DNA from: Akkermansiaceae bacterium
GTDB lineage: Bacteria > Verrucomicrobiota > Verrucomicrobiia > Verrucomicrobiales > Akkermansiaceae
Assembly (NCBI GenBank): GCA_021733795.1
Contig: JAIPKB010000017.1
Span: 1-50,764, forward strand
DNA length: 50,764 nt
Direction of reading: 5' to 3'
Shown here: one piece after another, positions 1 through 10,600 of the stretch
Position numbering within the stretch: position 1 is the stretch's first letter
How the letters are laid out: each line of letters starts with the position of its first letter
Notes under the pieces: model-generated
Databases searched by the model: none
Told to the model about the DNA's origin: nothing
What the model saw: the letters and a program-made list of their open reading frames with translations, nothing else
Translations under genes and position numbers: made by a program

Positions 1-117
1 CTGGCCATCCTGCCCTTTGAGCAGCACGAATCGCTCAATGCCGCATTCGATCACTGCCGCGACTATCGTGGCAAATCCCTCAAACTCATCAAAACCGCAC
101 GCCCGTTCCCCGAATGA
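1..117 (+). CDS. 3' end of an unidentified gene (partial)
   Basis: The window opens inside a reading frame in frame 1 whose last 38 residues run from LAILPFEQHES to KTARPFPE before a TGA at 115-117. The tail segment RDYRGKSLKLI is vaguely like the C-terminus of medium-chain zinc dehydrogenases, but too little is present to assign a family. Its stop overlaps an ATG at 114 (ATGA), which could couple it to the next gene. Confidence 0.5.
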   Translation: MAILPFEQHESLNAAFDHCRDYRGKSLKLIKTARPFPE

Positions 118-146
118 GCCAGTCAGCCAATCGCCCTACCAACCAG

Positions 147-3100
147 ATGAAATCAAATCGTACCAATCGTTTCCTCGGTTCTCTCCGCCGTTTTTTCACC
201 ACCTCGACCATCGTCATGAGCGGCTTCGGGCTCGCCCATGCCGCCGACAACACCTGGACCGGCGCTGCCAGCACCAGTTGGGACACCACCTCCGCCAACT
301 GGGACTCGCCCACCACCTGGACCAATGGCGACTCCGCCTTGTTCCCCGATGGCTCCGGCACGGTCACCACCACGGAGGACATTACCATCAGCGGGCTATC
401 CCTCATTGGGGCCGCGGACAGAATCGCGGTTGGCGGCGGTAACACGCTGTTGTTGGACTACACCGCCGCCGTCCCGGCGGCGGCCTGGTCCTCGATGATC
501 GAAGGCCCGGGAACCCTCCGCCTCAACTCCGCGCAACCCGTCAACGGCAGCGCCGACTGGGGGGCGAACAGCTCCGCCGCGCTGCCCTTCAGCGCGGAAT
601 TCACCGGCACCCTGATCGTTGACAACGGTCGCATGGACTCTTCCCCCGCGGGACTCGGCGGCATCAGCGAAATTACCATCAACAACGGCGGCCAGTTCCT
701 CGGCTGGACCGGCACCTATCTGCAGCCCTTCACCCTGATCGGCGACGGCTGGGGCGAAGGCGGCTACCCTGGCGCGCTGCGTGCCGCCGCCGGCAACAAC
801 TGCGTTTTCAGCGCCGACATCACCCTCGCGGGCGACGCCGGCATCCTCAGCCAGGATGGCAACTCGGTGGTGACCTTCGACGGCAGCGTCGGCGGCACGG
901 GCAGTCTGACGCTCCATACCCGCGGCAAGTTCAATTTCAACGGCCTCGCCTCTGAGTCCTATTCCGGCAGTTTGCGGATCAACACGACCGGCGGCAACCA
1001 AAACAACAGCACGATCACCTTCAACAAGCCCGCCGGCATGGTGGCGGTGCCGGACAATGCCACGGTCGATTTCGGCTACGGCACTCTCAACGGCCAGGTC
1101 AACATCAGGACGGCCGCAAGCGATCAGTTCGGCGCGGGTGTGGTGATGAACTTCAACAATCCCTCCAACCAGTGGTCGCGGCTCGATCTGATTGGCACCC
1201 ACCAAACCCTCGCGGGCGTCAACACCGGCAGTTTCGCCGCCCAAGGCGGCGGGGTCATTCAAAACGGCGGCATCGGCATTGGTGCGGCCGGCGAGGCGAC
1301 TCTGACGCTCGATGGCAGTGGAGACTACCTCTTCAACGGCCACATGCGCAATCAGGACGACGTGGGCTCAGGCGCGTTCAACCTGGTCAAGAACGGCACC
1401 GGCACCCAGACGCTGGTGGGTAGTGTGGTCACCCACACCGGCCTCACCACGGTCAATGACGGGACGCTCATATTCGCCAAAACAAATGCCCTCAACACCT
1501 CGATTGAAAACAATGCCACTGTGGAAATCAACTCCGTCAGCGGTGATGATTGGATTCTCAACAATGGGAAGACCCTCTCCGGCGCAGGCACCTGGAACAA
1601 GACCGGAGGCGGCCGGGCGTCTTTCATGAACACCACCGTCCTCACCACCGGCCAGTTCAACATCCAGGAGGGCACCCTGAGAAACAACAACAACTTCGGT
1701 AACTGGACCAACAGCACCGCCAGCTTTGACATCAGCAGCGGCGCCATCCTCGACCTCTTCGCGGATGCCATCTACCTGGACAAGCTCACCGGCTCCGGCA
1801 TCGTCCAGAACGACTACGGCAATGGCTCCCCCAACCAGACCGGGGCCTCCGCTTTCATCGAGAAACTCGTGGTCGGCGTGGCTGACGGAAGTTCCACCTT
1901 CTCCGGCACCCTCCGTAACAACGGCGGTGCCAATGTTCCGGCGGCCGGTACCGCCGGTGGCGGGCTGGAACTGCACAAGGTGGGCACCGGCACCCTCACG
2001 CTCACCGGCTCCCTCACCTACACCGGCATCACCAACCTCGACGACGGCACCCTTGAAATCGCCAGCCCGACCAACAACACCCTGGCCGGCGCGATCAGCG
2101 GCGGCGGGGCCTTGGTCAAAGCCAACACCGGCCGCCTCACTCTCGCCGGTGTCAACACCCTCACCGGTCCCACCACGATCAACGCCGGCGTTCTCACCCT
2201 CAGCGGCACCGCCCCGAACACCGCGGTCACCGTCAAAGCCGGGGCCGGCCTGCGGGTCAACGCCACCGGCAAGACCTTGTCCCTCGTCAGCTTGGCCGGG
2301 GGCACCTCACTCGAGCTGCCTGCGGTCGCCGCGCAGACCACCACCGTCGGCACCCTTGACCTGACCGCCACCCCGGCCCTCACCGTCAAGCCGTTCTTCG
2401 CCGCCGCACCGCTGGTCGGAACCTACGACCTGCTCACCGCCACCAGCCTCTTCGGCACCGCAGGTGCCATCACCACCGACTTCGGCCTCTACGACAACGC
2501 CCGCGGCGTGGCCGGCACCACGGCGCTCTCCGGCGGCAAGCTCGTCCTCACCGTCACCGGCACCTTCACCGGCGCGGCCAATCTGGTTTGGACCAACCGC
2601 GGCGGGGCGGGTACCGGCAAATGGAGCGCCGCCATTCCGGCCGACAACAACTTTAGTAACGGTGGCTCCCCCGACTCGTTTTATGATCTCGACAACGTCG
2701 CGTTCAACGGGGCGGCTCCCGGCACGATCAATCTCACCGGCCCGCTCTTCCCCGGCTCGATCACCGTCAACAGCTCCACCGGTAACCACACCTTTGCCGG
2801 GCCCGGTTCGATCGGCGGTCCCACCGGGTTGGTGAAATCCGGATCCTCCGCGCTCACGATCAACACCGCCAACACCTTCACCGGCGGCGTCACGCTCAAT
2901 GCGGGCACGCTCACCCTGGGCAGTGCCAGTGCGTTGGGCGGTGCCCCGGCGTTGACCTTCCCCACCGGCAGCACGGCCGCCCTGCGCCTGAATGGCAACC
3001 CGCTCACCGTTTCCGCACTCAACAGCGGGTTCCCGTTCATCGGCTCCCCCATCGTCGAAAGCGGCTCCGCTACCGCCGGCGCCGATACCCTGACCGTCAT

Positions 3101-6100
3101 CAACAGCGCGGACAACGTGTTCACCGGAATCCTCCGGAACGGTGCCGCCCGCGCCCTCGCCCTAACCAAGAACGGTGCCGGCACCCTGACCTTCTACGGA
3201 GCCGACCCGAACACCTATACTGGTGACACCACCCTGCTCGCCGGCCGCATCGCCCTCTCCAAAGCCGGCGGGGCGATCGCCATTGCCGGGGATTTCATCG
3301 GCGACAACGGCCTCTCGCCGGACGTGTTCACCACCGAAAACAACCAGTTTGATCCCGGCTCGGTCATGTACTTCGTCAACCCGACCGGCGACCACGTGCG
3401 CTTCGAACTGCTCGGCACCACCCAGACCCTGGCGGGCATCGAAAACAGTGCGGCCGGAGGCAGGGGTATGATCCAAACCAAGGAACAGGCTCCCGCCGCC
3501 GCCGTCAGCGGCACCTCAACGCTCATCCTTGATGTGCCTGAGTCCGCCAGCTACTCCTACAATGGCTACCTGCGGGACACCGGCGGCATCCTCAGCCTCG
3601 TCAAGCAGGGCCTGGGGACCCAAATCTTCGGCGGTGCCAACATCACCTGGACCGGTGGCACCACCATCGACGCCGGCGAACTGGTCTTCGCCTCCGCCAA
3701 TGTCGGCCGGGGAGCCGTGACCATCAACGACGGGGGCTCCCTTGAGCTTGCCGCCCCCAACGCGACCGACTCCCTCGGGAGCATCACCATCAACGCGGGA
3801 GGCGTCATCAACGACGGAGCCGCGGCCCACAACGTGCCGCAGATTTTCCTCAACGGCGGCACCATGAGTGCCACCTCCCCGGGCCTTCCGTCTTACGGCA
3901 ACTTCGTTCTTGCCAGCACGGTGACCGTCGGCGGAGCCCAAACCTCGGTGATGTCCGCCGATATCCGCGTCAGCCGCGGTCGCGATGGCCTCTTCGCCGT
4001 CAACCCCACCGGCGACCCGTCGGGAATCGATCTCGACATCACCGGCAGGATCGGCCACCTCAACAACGTCGCCTGGAGCTTCATGACCAAGACCGGGGCC
4101 GGGACAATGCGCCTCAATAACCCGACCCCGGTCAACGACATTGGCCGCCTCACGGTGACCGAGGGGAAAATGGTCCTCAATAACCAGATGCCCCTCCTCG
4201 GCAATGGAGGCCTCATCTTCAACGGCGGCATCGTCGAGTTGATCACCGCCGCCGATGTTTCCCTCACCTATGGTGGTGCCATGTCCGGTGCCACGGGCAC
4301 CTTCGAGAAGACCGGTCCCGGCTCGCTCACCCTCACCAACACCGGTGCGAGCTTCGCCGGCGGCTTCACGGTCGGCGGTGGCTTGCTTTCGCTCCCGGTG
4401 CGGTCGTCCAGCTACGGCGACCTCGCCGTCGCCGGCGGGACCAAACTGACGGTTGCCGGCACCTCCGGCCAGTTCCGCGCCAGCGGCCTCAACCTCGCCA
4501 ACGGGTCCGCGCTCGAAATCCAGAACTTCGTCAGTGACACGGGCACCCCGCCGATGGACGTGACCACCGATCCGGTGACGGCGGGCACCGTAACCCTCCA
4601 GGTTTCCGGCATCACCGAAACCGGGGTTTTCCCGTTGATCTACTATCCCCCGAGTGGGACGGTTGGCGGAGCCGGAGTGGCCGCGTTCTCGCTGGTCACC
4701 CCCCGCAGCATCGAGGCCGGGGTGGTGGACAACACCACCAACTTTTCCATCGACTTGAATGTCACCGCCGTCAACCCGGTCACTTGGAAGGGCAACACCG
4801 GCCCGGTGTGGGACACCGCCGCCGGCAACCTCAACTGGACCCTCGAAAGTGTGGCCACCGCCTATCAGGAGGGCGATCTGGTGCTGTTTGATGATTCGGC
4901 CGGCATTTTCGCCGTCACACTCGATGAAACCATCTCGCCGACCGCAGTCACCTTCGACCACACGGCAAATGACTACACGCTCTCCGGCACCGGCACCATC
5001 AACGGCGCCTCCAAGCTCACCAAAACCGGCGATGGCAAGCTGACAATCACCGGCAGCCACACCTATTCCGGCGGCACCACCGTGGAGGCCGGCACGCTGG
5101 AACTCGGCAACGGCACCGCCAATGGCAGCCTCGCCGGCACGATCATCAACGAGGCTGACCTCGCGATCAACAACGGCCTGCCGCAGACCCTGCCCACCCT
5201 CATCACCGGGGCGGGCACCGTCACCAAAATCGGCGCGGGGACGCTCACCGTCGCCACCGCCCAGACTTACACCGGACCCACTGCGGTGAACGACGGCACC
5301 TTGCGGCTGTTCAATGCGGGCACCACCGCGGGCACCACCACGGTCAACGCCCCCGGCATCCTCGCCCTCGACGGCAACATCAATGTCTCCCGGGCGGCGG
5401 ATTTCCTCATCGCTCTCAACGACGGAGCGGTGCTGAATTACGCAACCAACAGTTCCGGCGCGGCATGGGCCGTATTGGCGGGCGGGGTGACCAGCACCGG
5501 CAACACCACGATCAACACCACCGCCCTGTCGGGCAACAACAACGGCGGCTTGTTTCTCGACGGCGGCTTGGCCGGAACGGGAACCGTGACGATCAACGCG
5601 AGTACCGCTGGAGTGGGAGTGAATCTCCGCAACAACGCTTCCACGTTCGCCGGCACCCTGGTTGTGAACGGCATCGCCAGCACGGCGACCGGCGTGGGCA
5701 GCGGCATCGGCGTGGGCGGCTGCACCACCGCCCTGCAGACCGTGGACATCACCCTCAACGGCACCATGGAAATGCTGAACCGGGGAATCGGCTGGGCGAA
5801 CATCGCCTCGGGCGCTTTCCAAATGGGCGCGCTCAACGGCACCGGCGTGATGATCGGCAACTTTGGCAGCGGCGGCGGCACCACGGTCACGATGGGCTTC
5901 ACCAGCACCGACGGTTCGTTCTCCGGTGAGATCGCCAACGGAACGGGCAATATCGTGAATCTGGTCAAGGTCGGCGGCGGCACCCAGACCTTCAGTGGCG
6001 CCAACACCTATACCGGCACCACCACGGTGAACGGCGGCACGCTGCGGGTGATGAACACCGTCGGCTCCGGTACTGGCACGGGCGCGGTCACCGTCAATGA

Positions 6101-6881
6101 CACCGCCACCTTCGGCGGCACCGGCACCATCACCGGCTCCGTCACCATCGCCGCGGGCGGCACCGTCGCCCCCGGCGCCTCCGGCATCGGCATCCTCGCC
6201 ACCCGCGCCGCCACCCTCACCGGAACCTACCTTTGCGAAATCGACGGAGCCACTGCAGACCGCATCGATGTCACCGGAAGCATCAATGCCACCGGCGGGA
6301 CCATCGCCTTCTCGGCGATTGCCACCCCCAGCGCTGCGGAATACATCATCGCCACCTACTCGGGTGCCCTCGACGGAGACCTCCCCACCATCACGGGATT
6401 GCCAGCCGGCTACGGCCTCGATCTCGACACTCCGGGCCAAATCAAGCTCGTCAAGTCCGGAGCTGGTTACGACGCCTGGGCCACCCTCAACGGGCTGGAC
6501 GCCACCAACAACGGCCTCGCCCAGGATCCCGATGGGGATGGCATTTCCAACCTGATGGAGTTCTACCTCGACGGCGACCCGCTCGCCGGCGACCCCTCCA
6601 TCCTGCCGGATGCCACGCTGGATGCCACCTATCTCACGCTCACCTTCAAGCGCCTTGACGCCGCCGAGGCTGACGTGACGAGCCAGGAGGTTCAGTTCGG
6701 TGCCAATCTGGTGGATTGGACTTTCTCGACCATCGGTGCCACCTCCACTCCAGCGGATGGCAACGGTGTGATTGTCACTGTGACCGAAAATGCCGAAGAT
6801 CCAGACGACGTGGTGATCGAGATCCCGCGTGCGCATGCAGCGGATGGCAAGCTGTTCGGTCGCTTGCAAATCGTCAAGTAA
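147..6881 (+). CDS. Giant secreted protein with autotransporter-associated beta-strand repeats (PATR)
   Basis: This is a 2,245-residue extracellular or cell-surface protein built almost entirely of beta-helix-type repeats. I count about ten copies of the PATR pattern (L.K.G.GTLTL.G..TYTG.T....GTL.L), for example LVKNGTGTQTLVG, LTKTGDGKLTITG and LVKVGGGTQTFSG. An ATG at 147 gives a clean signal peptide (basic MKSNRTNR, hydrophobic stretch, cleavage near LAHA); an in-frame ATG at 114 overlaps the upstream stop and would add 11 residues. There is no C-terminal outer-membrane beta-barrel, so this is not a self-transporting autotransporter. It ends instead in a roughly 140-residue tail with a calcium-loop-like DPDGDGISNLMEF, also seen in the secreted protein at 28.4 kb. 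Thr, Gly, Asn and Ala dominate, and Cys is nearly absent. Its role (adhesin, surface layer or carbohydrate binding) cannot be told from sequence. Confidence 0.9.
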   Translation: MKSNRTNRFLGSLRRFFTTSTIVMSGFGLAHAADNTWTGAASTSWDTTSANWDSPTTWTNGDSALFPDGSGTVTTTEDITISGLSLIGAADRIAVGGGNTLLLDYTAAVPAAAWSSMIEGPGTLRLNSAQPVNGSADWGANSSAALPFSAEFTGTLIVDNGRMDSSPAGLGGISEITINNGGQFLGWTGTYLQPFTLIGDGWGEGGYPGALRAAAGNNCVFSADITLAGDAGILSQDGNSVVTFDGSVGGTGSLTLHTRGKFNFNGLASESYSGSLRINTTGGNQNNSTITFNKPAGMVAVPDNATVDFGYGTLNGQVNIRTAASDQFGAGVVMNFNNPSNQWSRLDLIGTHQTLAGVNTGSFAAQGGGVIQNGGIGIGAAGEATLTLDGSGDYLFNGHMRNQDDVGSGAFNLVKNGTGTQTLVGSVVTHTGLTTVNDGTLIFAKTNALNTSIENNATVEINSVSGDDWILNNGKTLSGAGTWNKTGGGRASFMNTTVLTTGQFNIQEGTLRNNNNFGNWTNSTASFDISSGAILDLFADAIYLDKLTGSGIVQNDYGNGSPNQTGASAFIEKLVVGVADGSSTFSGTLRNNGGANVPAAGTAGGGLELHKVGTGTLTLTGSLTYTGITNLDDGTLEIASPTNNTLAGAISGGGALVKANTGRLTLAGVNTLTGPTTINAGVLTLSGTAPNTAVTVKAGAGLRVNATGKTLSLVSLAGGTSLELPAVAAQTTTVGTLDLTATPALTVKPFFAAAPLVGTYDLLTATSLFGTAGAITTDFGLYDNARGVAGTTALSGGKLVLTVTGTFTGAANLVWTNRGGAGTGKWSAAIPADNNFSNGGSPDSFYDLDNVAFNGAAPGTINLTGPLFPGSITVNSSTGNHTFAGPGSIGGPTGLVKSGSSALTINTANTFTGGVTLNAGTLTLGSASALGGAPALTFPTGSTAALRLNGNPLTVSALNSGFPFIGSPIVESGSATAGADTLTVINSADNVFTGILRNGAARALALTKNGAGTLTFYGADPNTYTGDTTLLAGRIALSKAGGAIAIAGDFIGDNGLSPDVFTTENNQFDPGSVMYFVNPTGDHVRFELLGTTQTLAGIENSAAGGRGMIQTKEQAPAAAVSGTSTLILDVPESASYSYNGYLRDTGGILSLVKQGLGTQIFGGANITWTGGTTIDAGELVFASANVGRGAVTINDGGSLELAAPNATDSLGSITINAGGVINDGAAAHNVPQIFLNGGTMSATSPGLPSYGNFVLASTVTVGGAQTSVMSADIRVSRGRDGLFAVNPTGDPSGIDLDITGRIGHLNNVAWSFMTKTGAGTMRLNNPTPVNDIGRLTVTEGKMVLNNQMPLLGNGGLIFNGGIVELITAADVSLTYGGAMSGATGTFEKTGPGSLTLTNTGASFAGGFTVGGGLLSLPVRSSSYGDLAVAGGTKLTVAGTSGQFRASGLNLANGSALEIQNFVSDTGTPPMDVTTDPVTAGTVTLQVSGITETGVFPLIYYPPSGTVGGAGVAAFSLVTPRSIEAGVVDNTTNFSIDLNVTAVNPVTWKGNTGPVWDTAAGNLNWTLESVATAYQEGDLVLFDDSAGIFAVTLDETISPTAVTFDHTANDYTLSGTGTINGASKLTKTGDGKLTITGSHTYSGGTTVEAGTLELGNGTANGSLAGTIINEADLAINNGLPQTLPTLITGAGTVTKIGAGTLTVATAQTYTGPTAVNDGTLRLFNAGTTAGTTTVNAPGILALDGNINVSRAADFLIALNDGAVLNYATNSSGAAWAVLAGGVTSTGNTTINTTALSGNNNGGLFLDGGLAGTGTVTINASTAGVGVNLRNNASTFAGTLVVNGIASTATGVGSGIGVGGCTTALQTVDITLNGTMEMLNRGIGWANIASGAFQMGALNGTGVMIGNFGSGGGTTVTMGFTSTDGSFSGEIANGTGNIVNLVKVGGGTQTFSGANTYTGTTTVNGGTLRVMNTVGSGTGTGAVTVNDTATFGGTGTITGSVTIAAGGTVAPGASGIGILATRAATLTGTYLCEIDGATADRIDVTGSINATGGTIAFSAIATPSAAEYIIATYSGALDGDLPTITGLPAGYGLDLDTPGQIKLVKSGAGYDAWATLNGLDATNNGLAQDPDGDGISNLMEFYLDGDPLAGDPSILPDATLDATYLTLTFKRLDAAEADVTSQEVQFGANLVDWTFSTIGATSTPADGNGVIVTVTENAEDPDDVVIEIPRAHAADGKLFGRLQIVK

Positions 6882-6964
6882 CCCTCCAACCCAACTCCGG
6901 ACACCCCGAAGACGTGCTATGTATTCCGCATTGCCCCCGGCAGCGGGCCATGCCTGAATACCGC

Positions 6965-7090
6965 GATGACGGATGACGGAGGACGGATGACGGAGGACGG
7001 AGGACGGAGGACAGAGGGCAGAGGACAGAGGACAGAGGACAGAGGGCAGAGGACAGAGGACAGAGGGCAGAGGACAGAGGGCAGAGGGCA
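6965..7090 (+). repeat. Purine-rich heptanucleotide array, 18 units
   Basis: Eighteen contiguous 7-nt units of the form GAKGACG, GAGGACA or GAGGGCA run without spacers. Variants are ordered: GATGACG and GAGGACG first, then GAGGACA mixed with GAGGGCA, as expected from stepwise slippage or unequal exchange. The strand is almost pure purine, so triplex or slipped structures are possible. The array starts about 80 bp after the PATR gene. Open frames on the opposite strand here (runs of SALCPLS) are a by-product of the repeat. Confidence 0.95.
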
Positions 7091-7097
7091 GAAAAGT

Positions 7098-7137
7098 AGG
7101 CGCGTTGGTCACAACGCGGGCGATTGGGAACGCGCCT
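7098..7137. repeat. Hairpin element between two heptad arrays
   Basis: CGCGTTG (7101-7107) pairs with CAACGCG (7112-7118) across a 4-nt loop, and the outer AGGCGCGTT (7098-7106) can alternatively pair with AACGCGCCT (7129-7137). It sits exactly between the two purine heptad arrays, so the three look like one composite repeat island. It lacks the GGAGC box of the REP family found elsewhere in this window. Confidence 0.65.
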
Positions 7138-7162
7138 GAAGCGTTCTTCTCCGCCAAGGCCA

Positions 7163-7211
7163 CGGAGGACGGAGGACGGAGGACGGAGGGCGGAGGGCGG
7201 AGGGCGGAGGG
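7163..7211 (+). repeat. Second purine heptad array, 7 units
   Basis: Seven contiguous units, three CGGAGGA followed by four CGGAGGG. The motif is a rotation of the GAGGACG unit of the first array, but it homogenised separately. The array ends about 400 bp before the sensor-kinase operon. Confidence 0.93.
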
Positions 7212-7611
7212 CGCGGTGGTGGGGGGGTGCGGCGAATCCTGCCGGCAGGGTGCGGAATGTCGCGGGCACACGCCCACACCTTCCCGCCGAGCGGAGTGAT
7301 TCCGGGATGGACGGAAGGGGTCCAGCTCACGGGCGAAGGCGAAAAGCGTCGGTTCCGGATCCCTGGCAAACTGGCTGACGGCGACAACCCGCCTCCGGCA
7401 GGGCAGCTACGATCAAATTTTTTTTGCAAATATTTTTTTGCAAACCGGGTTGGAAGGTTACATTGAATTTCCAAACCATGAAACTGATGACACCCCCTCA
7501 TTTCCGGCACCCGCCCGCCGGGTCACCGTTTCGGCTTGCTCATGCGAAAAACCCTGACAAGCGCTTTCCCGACTGCGCTTTTCCGGCTGCCGGACGGAAT
7601 GGCGGGGGGGC
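7212..7611 (+). other. Gene-free leader of the signalling operon with AT-rich tract
   Basis: No convincing gene lies here. The notable element is an A/T-rich patch at 7415-7443 in which the block of T's followed by GCAAA occurs twice (about 7418-7430 and 7433-7444), in otherwise GC-rich DNA. A possible promoter is TTGCAA (7438-7443), a 15-nt gap and TACATT (7459-7464); the short spacing makes it weak. An ATG at 7478 opens a 47-codon frame without recognisable features, which I do not call. Confidence 0.4.
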
Positions 7612-10600
7612 GTGGTGTTGATCGGATCGTGGACTGCCGCTGCGGAGGTGGTCGGCGATGTGAAACAGACGATCCCCGCGCCATGGATGGGGGCGGCAAC
7701 CCAGCGTCTGACCACCCGGATGGCAGGCTTCGGGTTGGGCCTGCTGCTCACCGCCAGTTTCCAGAGTGCCACGGCGCAGGACACGGCGAAGTCGGGCACA
7801 GGTGGCGACGATTCGCCGACGGAGAACCGCGTGCTCGTCCGTGCCTCCAGCGCCCCGTGGCGGGTGGTGGCCACTGGCGGCGACCTTTCCTCCCCACCCG
7901 CGAGCCTCGTGCTCGATGGAGGGGAACACGCGCTTACCTTGCCGTTGCGCGACGCCGCGCCGCTCTCCGGCCACGTGCGGTCACCCGATGGCAGCCCGCT
8001 GCCCACGGTCGTCGTGCAGGCGCTGCCGGTCGGCGGGAAAGACGGTGCCGCAAGAGTGGTGGAGACGGTGATGTCCGATGCGGGAGGAAGCTTCCGTATT
8101 CCAAGCGCAGCGCCCGGGAGATACACGCTGCGCGTCCACGTGCCGGGAGGTTTCGTGGCCTGGGAGAATGGCCGCGAGGTGACGGTGGCGGCGGACAAAC
8201 AACTGCCGAACCTCGATTTCACGCTGCCATCCTTCAAACGGGGCCGGTGGAGGACCTACACCCACGAGAACGGCCTGGCGGCGGATGACGTATTCTGCGT
8301 TTTCCAGGCCGCCGATGGGGCCATTTGGTTTGGCACGGGTCACGGCGTGTCCCGCTTCGATGGGCACGTGTTTGCAAGCCTGCCGCCGGAAGCCGGGCCG
8401 CAGCAGGGAAATGTTCGGGTGATTGAGGAGGACGCCGCAGGCCGGATGTGGATGGGCGGTGAGGCCGGCCTGTCTCGCTACGACCCTCACTCCGGCACGC
8501 AACGAATGCACCATTTCACATCCGCCGACGGTCTGCCGGCGGCGGCTGTCAGTGCGCTGACCACGGACCGGGCGGGCCGGCTGTGGGTGGGAACGTCGGA
8601 GGGGCTGTGCTATTACGACCCGGTGGCGGAAACGTCCGGGGGTAGGCCGTTCGTCGCCACGGGTCGGCGGAAGGTGGATCAGGTGCGGGACCTCGGCCCG
8701 GCTGGGCACCATGGAAGGCTGGTTGGCAAGGCGCAACTCGTCGATAGTTCACGCCCCTCCGCCACGGCACCGTCCATCCCGGACAAAATGCTGCAACTCG
8801 ACGGAGCCACCGGCTACGCGCAAATGCCGGCGCTGGGACTCAACGGTGATACCATGACCATCACGGCCTGGGTCAAACAGGACGTGTTTCAACCGAACCA
8901 GCCGCATCTCGTGAGTGCCCGCGCTGCGGCGGAACATGTCGGGAGCGATACCTTCGGGTTCCTCGTCGATGGCAGCCATCTCCGGTACAACTGGCTGGAT
9001 TCCAAAGAAACGTGGAGCTGGACGTCCGGTCTTGCCGCGCCGGTCGGGAGTTGGTGCTTTGTGGCGCTTGTCGTGACGCCGGACTCCGCGACGCTTTATC
9101 TCGACGCCGGCGCCGGACTGCAGTCGGCGACTCACGTCATGAGTCATGGGGTGCTGCCGATGACCGGTGCTTTCCTGATCGGCCATGATAAAGCAACCAA
9201 CGTCGGCAGGTGTTATTGGAACGGCGCGCTCGATGACGTGCGCATCTGGAACAAGGCGCTTTCACCGGAAGAACTCCAGACGAGCATGACCACCGCCCCG
9301 GCAGCCGGCGCACCGGGCCTGCTGGCGTGGTGGAATTTTGATGAAACCATCGCGGGCGAACTTGATGTGCCGTTGTTCGCCGAGCCGGTGTTGTCGCTCT
9401 GCGCCGCTTCCGACGGCGGGCTCTGGGTCGGCACATCCAGCGGGGTGACCCTGTTTCCGGCGGGCGTGCCGGGCGGCAAGGATGCGCAAACATTCACCTC
9501 CGCCGACGGACTGGCCACCGGGCCCGTGACCGCTCTTTTCGAAGCCGCCGACGGGGCGATCTGGTGCGGCACCAAGGCCGGAGAAGTGTCGCGGCTCGAT
9601 CGCCAGGCCCGTCGTGGCGAGGCGGCGACCGCTGGCGACCCACCCCCCGGGTTCACCACCTCCACCCCGGCCGACGGCTTGAGCGACCTCTCCATTCACG
9701 GGATGGCGCAGGATGCCGATGGTGCCATCTGGTTCGCCGGAGAACCGCGGACCCACGGCGGCAATGCCGGACTGTCCCGTTTCGACGGCAAGTCCTTCGT
9801 CAACTTCAGTGTGGCCGACGGTTTGGTGGCTGACACCGTCCATGGCCTTCGGTTCGATCAACGGGGCGGACTTTGGGTCGCGACGGGTGCCGGCGTGTCG
9901 CACTACGATGAGCGGACGGTCACCACTCTGGCCGAGGCGGAGGGATTGGACTCCGGGCCCGTTCTGAGCATCGTTTCGACTGCGGACAATAACGTGTGGT
10001 TCAGGATCGGCGAGGAAGGGAAACTTTCGCGATTTGATAACACGCGGTTGGTGAAGCTGACCCGCGACAATGGCTTGCCGGGCGCGCGGTCCGCCGCCCT
10101 GTATCGCGATCGCGATGGAGCGCTGCTGGTGGCGGATGAGGAGGCCGGATGCCTGGTCGCCCGGTTCGATCCGGCGGCAAGCGTGGGGGAACGCATCCGC
10201 TTTGATTTACTGAAGGGCTCGGGACCGGCCTCGGCGCTGGCGCGCGCGACCACCGGCGAGCTTTGGATGGGGGGCGAAAATGGGGGCTTTGTGCTGGGGC
10301 GGCCCGCTGAATCGGCGGCGGGGATCGGGCCGGTTTTCCTCGCGGAGCCGGGGCGCGGGGGCGTGATGTGGTTCGGCGCCCATGCTGACTACAACGACTC
10401 CGTCTGGCGTTACCAACCGTCTTCCACGCAAGCGCCTGCGGGGACTTGGACGGAGTTCACGAGCGCAAACGGGCTGCCGTCGATGGTCCGGGCATTGCTG
10501 ACCCCTACGGACGGCTCGCTGCTCGCCGGCACCCTGTCCGGCTTGCGGCGCTTCGACGGAAAGCAATTTGTCCCCTGGCCGCCCGCCGTGCCGCGCCTGC

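Noticed and set aside
3516..7277. A 1,253-codon open frame on the minus strand opposite the PATR gene
   Set aside because: It is a shadow of GC-rich repeat coding: composition is Gly/Ala/Arg/Asp-rich with no domain, and its start lies in the heptad arrays.
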